Shown: piece after piece, positions 1 to 10,757 of the stretch
How the letters are laid out: each line of letters starts with the position of its first letter
Numbering within the stretch: position 1 is the first letter of the stretch
Assembly (NCBI RefSeq): GCF_001680005.1
Contig: NC_033561.1
Location: forward strand, 310,001 to 374,000
DNA from: Plasmodium coatneyi
Lineage: Eukaryota; Apicomplexa; Aconoidasida; Haemosporida; Plasmodiidae
Reading direction: 5' to 3'
Length of the DNA stretch: 64,000 nt
The notes under the pieces: generated by a model
The model's database searches: none
The model's input: only the letters and a program-made list of their open reading frames with translations
Told to the model about the DNA's origin: nothing
Translations under genes and position numbers: made by a program

Positions 1-3000
1 AGATTAAGCGCATTACACCATAAGTGTACGCATCAAACATTAGCAACCACCGCAAGGAAATCTACGCAAATAAAGCAACATTCCTTACCATCGTGTAAAT
101 ATTTTATCCTCATGTTCATTTCGCCATATATGAACACATTTAGAAACCCTCATACGTTTGGACACACATCTAACTGGCAAAAAAAAATTTTGATATACAA
201 ATTAAGAATCATTTATAAGGAGAAAATGCAATATTCTATTTTGTAAAATATAATCCTATAGAAGTAAAATTTTATGCCTTCCTGTGTATTGCGCATCCAG
301 CTTAGCAGTGATAGTTATCTAAAAGGAATTTTAATTACTAAAAAAAATTTATAAGAATTTGCGCAATGTTGTATATGCTCTTCAATTTATTTAAAATAAA
401 TTACCATAAAATGTGTAATAGGTGTTCTGATCTCCATATCATGTTTGAAAAAATGAAAAGAAAATGTCGCCATGCATCACTGTGCTGAATGATCCTTCAC
501 AGGGTGATATATAATATATACATATATATATGCATATATAAATATATTTATGTACATAATACTTCCCCGTTTTCATATCATATATGTAAGAGTATAGTTA
601 ACGCCAAAATGTCTATACTCAAATCGGCTCCATCCCATCGGAAGAAAAACAAATTATGGCACATTCTTTGAACTGCTGGATGGCTAAATCGGATATCAAA
701 AAAATATTTAAATAGGCAGAACCGCGTAAAGTACTATTTTTACATGTATATCCTTAGTGTCCTCCCTCACATACGAACTATTTATTTTTTGCTTTGTATA
801 TTGGCTCTAGCGAATTCCGTTTATTTGCATAATACTATCCTTAAGAATTGAAACATAGTAACATAGGGGCATTACCCACAGGTGTATTTGTGCGCATATA
901 ATCAACCGATCAACCAGTCAATGGTATATTCTAGCACAAACATAAAGGGGATATACACATGCGGGATGGATTTTTTCCTTTGTGCAAAATGCATCCACCT
1001 ATCCCGTGGGAAGGCTAACACAACCTAGAGAAGCATAAATTACGGCCTTTTTTCCTTAGACCATTTGAATTTCTTTCCTTTTGTTCATATAGCTTATTCA
1101 CACATGCTAAGTATTTACCGTTATATATACACGGCAAAAAAAACATGACCGCGCCCCGGTTACATTTGCGAACATCGCAGTTGTCTAGCTAAAATGAAAT
1201 GATTAAATAAACCATAGACTTCTTCTTCATTGTCATTTGAACGAATTATGCAAATTTATATAACCTTATATTTGTATTCAAACAAATATGCATCGATATG
1301 TGTGCTCATATGAGCATATATAGACCTTCATGCTCAGTGCGGATCGGTCCCACTTGGTGTCACGAAAGCGCCAATACGAATGTATATGTATGTGCATATG
1401 TGTAATCTTACAATACTACATGGCGAAAATAATGACGCCACTCACAATCACCCGCTTAGCCTGGGAAATACACTTTCTATTTTATGGCAAAGCGTAAGAA
1501 CACACAGTACATAAAAGGTGGAAAATGTGTTCTGCCTTAAAACTGGCTATCCAATTTTTTTATAGAATCCCTTTTGTAAGTTCATGCCATCACGCAATAT
1601 ATATTTGTCCTGCCGCATTGACCCTTTCATCAATGTTATCCTGACGCCCCGAATGGGTGTGTTAAGGATACTTTGTCCTTTCGCTCACTTAGACTTCTTT
1701 TAATGTAGAAATAAGTTTTTAGGAACAAATTGGCACGTCTAAATTATTGGTTATGTTTCCCCGTTTTACGCACAGCACACAACGAGTGCATTATTTTTTT
1801 TACCTTACATGTGTAGTGTACAGGTGCTTACTAACCTGTAACCAAGCTACGCTGCTATTAATTGCGCCTTAATAAAACGAATTCCTGCTCATATAAATAA
1901 GTATAAAATAGAAATATACGTTTCTAATGTATGAAGCACTTTTACCACCATAAGCTGTGCGCACTCGAGGGGATACGTAGCAGCATAATAACCTAACAGT
2001 TTTATAATTCCATTTTAAAAGACGCATTTACCTACGTCTGCACAAGAGAGAGTACTGCTACTTATGCATACACGAAAGCGTCCACAAAAAATAACTACAT
2101 TGCTCTGATGGTACTTATTTTCTTTTTCTACAATACTACCTATCTTTATAGAATCACTAATTTTGTTTTATTATAAATCCTCCGCAGAAAAAATATTTTT
2201 GGTCAACTTTTGCATTAGTTCATCTAGCCAAAAAATAATGCCAAAAATACAAAAAAAAAAAAAAAAATTTTAATTCCCTTTTAATTCTTAAAATTAAAAG
2301 GAACATTCTGCGAACAGGGTTAATACCAAAAAAAGTTACAAAAACAGAACATCCTCCTCCTTCCCTCCCGTTGCAAAAATTACGCGAATGAATATTTCAA
2401 AATGGGTTAGAAATCGCTTGTACATGAAAATAAATGTTTATACAAACACAAAATTAGCTTTACATCACTTATAAAACAAAGGCCGATAATGTAAGTTAAA
2501 GAAAAAAAAAAAAAAGCATAATATTAATAATTACACAAAAGAAAAGTTAAGGGAGCAAACTAATTTTATGGTTACAACACTTTACCCCTTCAGTTTCGAC
2601 TTTGTTTTTCCATAAATTGCACCGCACTTTTTTCCTCTTACGCAAAGGAAAATTGCCATATTTTTATGGGCTTGTTATTACTTAATTAAAACATGATTTT
2701 ATTATCAAAAAAAAACACTGTCGATTTTGAAAGAATCCGACAAGAATAACCAACTTAAACCTGTGTCAACACCATGCTCAAAAAAAAATTTTAATAACGT
2801 CTGCTATTATTTGCGCTTCACGTTTATTTAGTATTACAGTCCTGTATAGATACAAAAGCGTGTCGATCACACTAACATGATATAGAGGTTAACATATATA
2901 CAGTCCGGAATGCATGCATATATATGTGGCACTATATAAATGCATATAATAATTGTCTTGAATTAATGTATTATGCGTTTGAGCAACCAAATATTTAACT

Positions 3001-3457
3001 AGTTCAACGAATTTTTTTTCACACCACCCACGTATTATTTTTATAATATCATTTTGAATGAATTTATTGTAATTTTACGGATGGCGTTTCTACGATCAAT
3101 TTTTAGATGAATTAATTTTTCTGTCAATGCAATTCTTGGCTAGCACCTCTTTTTTTTCCATGTGGTAGCTTCCTTGTAAACACCATTTTTCAGTTAAACA
3201 ATTTTTTTACCCCCCAAAAAAAGGGTGTTTGTATTATATATATTTATATATCCATATGTACATATATATATACATCTGTACGCGTAAGTAAATATTTCTA
3301 CCATATAGAACGGTAAAGTGTACATGCAACGTTTAACATGTAGGTTAAGGAAACCGGGTTCTATTCGCGCAATTATAAAAACTTCTTTTATCCGAAGGGG
3401 GTTGCTACGTATATATATTATATATTAGCGCTTTATATATGCTTCACTTTATATAAA
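1..3457. other. Gene-poor subtelomere-proximal DNA
   Basis: I see no convincing gene in this stretch. It is AT-rich with many short A/T homopolymers and TATA-type dinucleotide runs, and the only open frame above 60 codons (489-671) is low-complexity I/Y/K and looks accidental. I did not recognise telomere repeats, pir, SICAvar or other multigene-family exons. Its position left of a PHIST gene fits the edge of a subtelomeric domain. Confidence 0.5.
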
Positions 3458-3537
3458 GTTATTTCGCTATTTCGTCATTTCGTTATTTCCTTATTTTGTT
3501 ATTTCCCAATTTTCCTATTTCCCCATTTCGTATTTCA
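3458..3537 (+). repeat. Degenerate TATTTC repeat array upstream of PHIST
   Basis: About 80 bases consist of imperfect 8-10 base units built on TATTTC (forms such as CGTTATTTC, CGCTATTTC, CGTCATTTC, CCCATTTCG). The array ends within 20 bases of the PHIST start codon, so it probably lies in the 5' untranslated region or promoter. I cannot tell whether it is regulatory or a simple expansion. Confidence 0.55.
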
Positions 3538-3553
3538 ATCCTGAACATAAAAC

Positions 3554-4533
3554 ATGGCGCTGCGCAAGTCACCAGCAAAAACAAATGCATCTGAGTGTGT
3601 CAGGCAAAACGCGGAAAACGAAGGGTTCTCCATATATAACCTACGGACCAGAGCCTTTTTTGGTGCATCGTTTTTCGCCCTTTTATATATCCTACTACTG
3701 GTAAGTGAAAGCGAAATCGCACCGCGTGATAGATAACGTGTAGATGTGATTATTCGCATAGACTCATAATGCCGTGCTAACTTTACCAGATAGAACGTTT
3801 ATTTTCTCGGCATGCATGTGCAATAATCGTGCATAATAATGCATGTTAAATTACACAAGAAAACTGCAACATGTGGTTTGATCCCCTATATAATCCTTTG
3901 TAGAATATCTGCACATGTGAAAGTGGTAATAATGGCCTCTCCCAATTGCTCCTAAATCATCGACGACCAAGGTCCTTGTGTCAAAGAATTAGGCTCACCA
4001 CATGTGGTCCTGTAGTAACTCAAGATTTACCAAATCCATGTTGCAAAAAAAGAAACAACAAACCATTACCCGGTGAATCAGTGGAAGAATATTTGGACAG
4101 ATCATGCGGTCGTGTGGAACTTACAGATGAAATGATGGATAAACTAAAATCGTGTGACCCTGATATAACAGAAGAAGTCATGTGCGCAATATATTCAACT
4201 CTATACAGTCAATATGTATCAAATTTTAGGGATCTTATGGAATACTTGTGTATGGCAACTTCTATGTTAGCAGATATTTATGAACACGATAAAAGTTTTC
4301 AAAATAAATGTTGGCTCCATCAACATAAAAAACTTGGAAAAGAACTTATAAAACTATCAGATAAGGATGATCAAGGCTTTAAACAATTTCTAAAAGAAAC
4401 TAAGATCTGCACAAAAAGTGATTTCGTCCAATTTTTAGATGAATGTATGAATAGGTGGAACGATTTTATTAAGAAACACAAAGACGAAGCTTACGCCGAA
4501 TTGACAGAAGCTTTTCGAAGTGGTAAATTGTAG
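3554..4533 (+). CDS. PHIST-domain exported protein (two exons)
   Basis: Two exons join in phase 0: 3554-3700 (49 aa, donor GTAAGT) and 3904-4533 (209 aa), giving 258 aa. Exon 1 ends in a hydrophobic stretch (FFALLYILLL), the usual recessed signal/anchor of Plasmodium export proteins. Early in exon 2 the sequence RSLCQ fits the PEXEL pattern RxLxE/D/Q, cleaved by plasmepsin V in the ER before export into the red cell. The rest is a helical acidic/basic domain with spaced tryptophans (NKCWLHQ, MNRWNDF) typical of the PHIST (PRESAN) fold. The short exon for signal plus long second exon is the standard PHIST gene plan. I did not identify a subfamily; its exact host-cell role is unknown. It is the only clear multigene-family member here and marks the subtelomere/core boundary. 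Confidence 0.85.
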
Positions 4534-7117
4534 AAAAAAGAAGGCAAAAATTGAAATTTGTGAGAGAACAAAATTTATAGAAAAATGACTTCACTCTGCA
4601 GCGGAAATGTAATATGTTATCATAAAAACGTTTGCCATTTTGCCGCTCTATGCTTTACCTGTTGATGTATATTCAAAACGTTGCAAAATGATCACCATTA
4701 AAATATTAAACCAAAGCACAAATGAATAGCACATAATTTTTTGGTATGTACATGATAGTTTAACACATAAATTCGCTCGATTTATCAGTCGCGTATAATG
4801 TGCATAAAGAAAACAGCTTTTTTTTTTTTTTTTTTAGTTTTCTATTTCGTTGCTCATGTAATATGTAGACCCCGTGCCCACCAATGGATGCCTGATTAGA
4901 GTGACTGAACGACAGAACTTAAGTGTTATACTATACATTGTACATTATGTCTTATATTTCTCGTTGCATGACCATCATCTGATGATGCAGTGATGTGATA
5001 ATATGTTTGCACACAAATTTTAGCCATATAATTTGCCCCCAAAATTAAACACACTTTTGAAAACATCATTCCTTTACACTTGCCATTAAATGGAGTACAT
5101 ATTTGTGGCCTATACATATTTGCCAAAATGCGTTTGCCTGTATGCAGTATGCACCAAGGTGATGAGTTATACTTGTGGTGCTTTACAATAGTACAACACA
5201 GATTTGTTTTCTCACCACTTATATGTTCACATAGCACCATTTGATATATTAATTATTTTTCCATTGTTATGGTGCCCATTTAATGCGACCCTTTCGCATT
5301 TCAACGTGAACGCCTTTTCAAAGAGGTAACAGCAAAAGGCACAGTGCATCATATCAACAAACCAAACTAACTTAACACATCCTGATGATAATTGCCCTTC
5401 TTTGCTCGTTCGTATTACATCCTCGTAAATGAAACTTCCTCTCCTTAATAATAAAAAAAAAACAAAGTAGTTGCATTACACTTTAAGCTCCCCCTTGAAA
5501 GTGCAACATGCATTTTTAGTTAACCCCTAAAGAAGTATATACCACAAAAAATTTATCTCTACTCCAATTTTTCAGTCTCTGCATTAGTATACACTACTGT
5601 ATTTTACCCATATGTTTGTGAAATTAAATATTTCTGGACGTTTCATGAAGAACCTGCACATGATGCATGCGTCATATGTACCACCATAAAAAACCCTATT
5701 AAGTGTGTATAATTACGAACGTATAAATGTACATTGGACAAAAAGATTACTTCACCTTAAATATTTTTTTAACCACTATGTGTACGGAAGAAGCACTTAC
5801 GAACAAAACACAACTTCTTTATAACTGCCTAACAGCTGAGCACATATTAATTCTGTGCTTAATATGCAATAATATATAGACATGTGCATAGAACACATTT
5901 GTGTATCTCTCAAATAAGCACAATAGACGGACACGCCATTGTAACATTTCATTTTCCTTTTGATAACAGAAAAGTTTAACCTTCTCCAGAGAGATTGCCT
6001 AAAATTTATACAACTGCAGAACATTTCATTAGCATTTATTGATGTGCCTGCAGCTGTACAAGTGGATCGATTATGTTATCTTTTGTATTTTGTTTTACAA
6101 TCAAATTTTTACTCATTCAATGTTGGTAAATATGAGACCACAGCTGGTCGACTTGACTTCCGCTATACAATGGTTTTCTCTCTAATCATATGAATAACAG
6201 TTGTAAAATAAAGTGGGAGAATCATCAAATTTTAATCTCTAATAAAATTCTCATAATGGCAGGAAAATATTTACAAAATATATTTTAAACTGAAATAAAA
6301 AAAAAAAAAAAATTACTCTCACTATTTCAGCATTCTTAATTTTTTCTTTAAAGGATGTGTTATTCGTTTAGGACTCCAAATTTTATTGTTTTAAAAAAGG
6401 TAAAAAGCTGTAAAATCGCGCAGTGCTTTAAGCGTTTTACTTCCAAATGGGATCTGCACACAAAATTAGTTTTTTAAGGAATTTTCATTTTTTTTTTTTT
6501 TTTTCGCATCCTACACAGCCTAATGCAACGGCAGAAAAGAAAAAACAAACGTTCCAAATTGGGAAGCTCGTAATACGCCCTGATTTCGGAGACTATGTCT
6601 TATTACACGAGAAAAAAAAAAAAAAAAAAAAAAAAACACGTGTACATATATATATCCATTCCTGCATGCGTAGGGTTAGATACCTACACAAGTGGGACCG
6701 CTATATGATCAATGATGCACAAAAGGAAAGGCTATTTTGTCCACCCCTTCATGTATCATTTTTCAGGGCCTTTTTTCCTGCCCCTGAGAAGTGCTTAAGG
6801 CACTATAATATATGCACGAAATTGTTCCCGAAGGGTTACGCAGCAAATGTGCACATTTTTGCCTACGCGAAACTGCCATAAGTAAATCTTCCATTTCAGG
6901 AAAACACTCTCCAGACATATATACCCCACTTTGCATAGTAATAACCCGTAAAGACATGTTACATGTTAATCATTAATGTAAATTTTTTAGTGCAAAAAGG
7001 GGCAGCATATACCCTTTCACACGGAACTGCCCCTGCATAGACGGGAATCAAGTGTTGCCCCCCAATTTAGAACAGCCCCACTCGAACATGAACTGATAAC
7101 ACAATGATGTAGCCAAA
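4534..7117. other. Intergenic stretch with possible exon remnants
   Basis: No complete gene is supported. Two pieces look mildly coding: a 104-codon ATG frame on the minus strand (4926-5240) rich in Cys and His, and a plus frame at about 5972-6193 preceded by an AG acceptor and ending in VFSLII before a stop. Neither matches a family I know, and flanking exons were not found. They may be decayed subtelomeric gene fragments or chance. Poly-A and poly-T tracts lie at 6299-6312, 6489-6504 and 6611-6634. Confidence 0.35.
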
Positions 7118-9425
7118 ATGGAGAACGAAAAATCTACCAAACCGAATGAAAACTACAAGGTTGAAGCGAATGAACCGTGATATGAATGGCAGAATAAGTA
7201 AACGTGCCAAATTACAATCGTCGTAATAATGCAAAATGTTCGTATGCCTCTCCTTTTCCTTCCTTACTCCTTAGAACCTTGTGGACTGCTACTACTTGTT
7301 GCTAAAAAAGTTCAAGAAGAAGAGCTCTTACGTGATAGACGAATTCCTAATAAAGGTACCATCGATGCATCAAAAATTACGAGTCCCGCAGGAAATGCAA
7401 AAAAACGTCCACTTCGTCCAAACTGGTGGCATGAATTTTTTTTTTTTTCCCAAAGAAAGAGAATCCACCATATCAATATGAATAATTTTTCACTTCACCC
7501 ATTTTGCAATTATCTTTTTTAAAAGGAAAATAAAGAAAGTAATGGAACCTTAACCATTTACGAGGATGTTGACTCCGATGCTTTTTCCTTCTTAATTTTG
7601 TCAATGATTGATTCCAGTTACGACGTAAAAATTACGCTTGGCTTGTCCATTTTGAGAATGTTCCCCAACGGGGCATGCACAAAAAAAGCAAGCATTTGTA
7701 ACAACGCTTGTATGGCTTCCTCATCTGGTTCGTGTTCATTTCACCCCTTTTTGCTACACCAACACAGCGCATTAACCGAATCAACGTCCTGAATGTCCAA
7801 AACGGAAATGACATAATAAAGGCGATTTGTTTTTACATGGACAACATAAAAATCAGCGAACTTTTAAAAAAAAACACCAAAAATGTGAAGAAGAAAAGCA
7901 CAAACGTAGATAAAAATAGTAAACTTAATTTAAAAAAAAAAGGTGTTGGAAAGGAAAAAGAGCCGGAAGAAGAACCACCCAACGAAGTGGTTAACAAAAA
8001 TATGTGTAATGTTAAATCGTTCAGCTTGTTCAATAGTAACATAGATATAAACGGAATTGTTCTTCTTTCCAAATCGTTGTACGATAATGGCTATGCAAAG
8101 GTGGGTCTTAAGAAGGAGCTATGCGCACGTTGCGACGTTCGCTAATGTGTGATGTGCCCAATGGGCGGAGGCGCTCCTAATTCGTATTCTCCCCAAATGG
8201 CATCCATCCTACCGCCACACGACCACTCAATCGGTAGTGGAATGCCAAAAAGATATAAACCCTTTATGAACGTTTTTTCTAAAGCTAGAAAATTTATCCA
8301 TAGATTGCATTAACTTAAATTGCCACTGCCTCAAGTACTTGTCCCTGTCCCTTTGCAACTATAACAGTTTAAAAACGCTCAGCTTTCAAGTAATTTTAAA
8401 ATATTCAAATTTGTGTAGGTGCGAACACACACATGCAAACTAAGATGTGCCACTCCAAAAGGGGCACTTCCCCCTAATATTATTTGACTTTGCTCTTTTT
8501 TTCTTTTTTTTATTTTCCCCTACAGTACTGCAACATGGGCAACGACTGCATCAAATACATCATAGACATAGTCATATACTTGAACTCTTCTCTAACTACT
8601 TTGAATTTAAGCGGGAATAAGTTTAACGCACAAGGGATGCACGCTGTAAGGAGACTGAACCTTTCTCTCAGTTTAGCTGTGAAGTGTACTCCCCAAGAAT
8701 AGTGTACCTCCCCTTCTTCCAATTTTGTTTATCCTTCCAGACACCCCCCACATTTCCACTCCTTTACCTTTTAGCTTTTCGAAAGCTTTTTGCTAAATAA
8801 CTCCCTAAACACCATAGACGTTTCTTACAACATGTTCAATTTAGATGACTCCTTTGTGGAAACATTTTGCAAAATTATCGTCAACAAAACGGTAGGGGAA
8901 GGGGGAAAGGAAGAGAAACTTCCATTTTGTAGCCACTGCGGAATTTTAAATTGTATACACCCCTCCCCAAGTGCAATGACCTCATTAATTTACACACAGA
9001 AACGGATTAACTTAGCACCAAATGGAACCAAAACAATTACCGCCTTATGCATGACTAATGGATCCCCCCCCATTTGAACATATTCGCAGAATATCTCCAG
9101 CATTTCTCTAATGGGGAACTTTGTCGAAAATGATAATTTGGCCAAAATAAATGACGCTATGACTTTTAATAAATCGATTTCCACTTTGAAGCTACCTGAC
9201 GAGTAATCCTCTGAACAGTTTAGTTGCAAAATACAGATTCAGCTTAAAAAACTTACGTGGCTTTTTTTTCCTCACACTTAAGCAGTTGTGTATTTTTCTT
9301 TTACACACATTTGCTTCCATATTTACAGAGTTGATAAGGAAATATTGAAGCAAATAAATCTAAAGCTCGTTAAGCGGAAGCGAAAGAAGAAGAAGAAGAA
9401 GAAGGTGGGTAAGAAAAAGGCTTAA
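7118..9425 (+). CDS. Leucine-rich repeat protein (nine exons)
   Basis: Proposed exons: 7118-7159, 7275-7355, 7526-7624, 7768-8100, 8285-8389, 8526-8645, 8775-8891, 9090-9202, 9329-9425; every junction keeps phase and the total is 368 aa. Exons 5-8 carry leucine-rich repeats of the ribonuclease-inhibitor type: LKYLSLSLCNYNSLKTLSF, LTTLNLSGNKFNAQGM, NTIDVSYNMFNLDDS, and a weaker ISSISLMGN. The fourth exon holds a lysine-rich insert, and the protein ends in a basic tail (KRKRKKKKKKK). Such repeats form a curved protein-binding surface; the partner is unknown. Weak points: exon 1 uses donor GTTGAA, and exon 2 could continue to about 7421 because its frame stays coding-like to VHFVQTG. The last five exons are secure. 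Confidence 0.75.
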
Positions 9426-9702
9426 GGATGGATTACCACCAGGACAGTGTAAACGAAAGATGCCTCTGTACTATGGATCAGGTTGCACATATGGGCTTTA
9501 CTCTATAAAGACCGGCTAAAAAACGAATTTTAAGAAAAAAGGCCAAATAGTTTCCCCAGAGGGGGAAGTATAATTACACAAAAGGGGGGTATATGCATAG
9601 TTGAGCAAAGTTTAACTAAAGGCAAAACGAAAAAATAAAAAAAAAAGTAACAGAGATTATTCACTAAGGCTAACCCGTTATTCATTAAAGGTGGCCACTA
9701 AT

Positions 9703-10089
9703 TCACTGAATCCTAATTAGTGTTTCTCCCAGCCTTATGTACTTCTTCCTCTTTTTGGACCTGTACGTTTTCCTTTTCATGTTGGTTTGCCATGTCCTTT
9801 TTGTGAGCAAAACGCCTGAAAAAAATGAATGCAACGGGAAATTCATCACTACATAGGTGAGATTATTTCTTTAAAAGTGAAAAATAAACGTCCATCCGAT
9901 AAACATACATACATTCGCCTAAGTAGATATGTGCATATTTACACTTATCATGGACTCCCCTTTATGCATCGTTCAAAATTGGGATGTCATGTCACGCTTT
10001 GTTTTGTGCTCTCTCATTTTCTTACCACTTAGCGTCAAAAAACTCCTTCTGATGCACTTCGTGAGGGCCAAATCGAAAGAACCAAACAT
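9703..10089 (-). CDS. Small basic protein resembling organellar ribosomal bL34 (two exons)
   Basis: On the minus strand, exon 1 (10089-10026) begins MFGSFDLALTKCIRRSF and ends at a strong GTAAGA donor in phase 1. Exon 2 (9815-9703) follows a TTTTTTTCAG acceptor and completes the codon, giving 58 aa. The N-terminus is amphipathic with Arg and no acidic residues beyond one Asp, like a mitochondrial leader. Exon 2 contains KRTWQTNMKRK, close to the KRT(F/W/Y)QPxxxKRK start of bacterial ribosomal protein L34, then a very basic run (SKKRKKYIRL). The usual L34 C-terminus (GF.AR...GR.VL..RR) is not recognisable, so identity is tentative. The gene converges on the LRR gene, 277 bases away. An alternative frame across exon 2 (MANQHEKENVQ) also looks coding-like but has no matching upstream exon. 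Confidence 0.45.
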
Positions 10090-10757
10090 GTTCCCGTATT
10101 ATTTCATACACAGCATACGCAATTTATCTGAAAAATATCCTTTCGCAATAATATGGAAGGTGTGAATGGAAACGCGTTCCTATACTTGCCTCATTCTCAC
10201 GCCTTCCAATGGGCACATTTCCCTGTATTATTCCTTATAAGGAAATAAAAAAAAACATATATATATCACGCACATTTTAAAAAAATTAATTCGCAAAAAT
10301 TTAGCACCACTCTTTCATGCGCTTAACAAACGGGAATATCCCTGATTAGGCACATTCAGCATAACGTCGCTACCCCATATGCGCAGCATGGCACACCGGC
10401 GCATATATAAAATTGCTCTGCACTTGTGGCAAAAATGACGGATGTTGCGCTAGTGCAAGCATTTGATTGACCCAATACCTGAAAATGGTAAAACATGTAA
10501 GAAAAAACAACCTCGGTAGAAAAAAAAATGCGCAGCGTGAATCGACCAACTGGGTCACTTCTTCACCGTGGGTCATCCGACACCACTCTTCCTTCTTTTC
10601 GACATAAAAATGCACATTTTGTAAGGAAAAAAAAAAAAAAAAAAAACAACATTTGTATTCATCCCAATGTGTAGAAAGTGAAAATCTTGCTCCATCAGGC
10701 AACTTATTCCTTTCGCTTACCGCCCTTACTACTGTCACACTTCCCCTGCCCCTTATA
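10090..10757. other. Divergent intergenic region before Rab escort protein
   Basis: This lies between the minus-strand bL34-like gene and the plus-strand REP gene and probably carries both promoters. A 141-codon minus frame (10370-10795) crosses it and overlaps the REP start; it contains poly-F from a poly-A tract at 10625-10645 and no recognised domain, so I do not call it. Confidence 0.4.

Noticed and set aside
4926..5240. 104-codon Cys/His minus ORF
   Set aside because: Starts with ATG but matches no family and lacks a signal peptide or PEXEL; kept only as a possible remnant.
6447..6881. 144-codon plus frame with poly-F and poly-K runs
   Set aside because: Most of its length comes from T16 and A24 homopolymers; no domain, no splice partners and no codon pattern like neighbouring genes.
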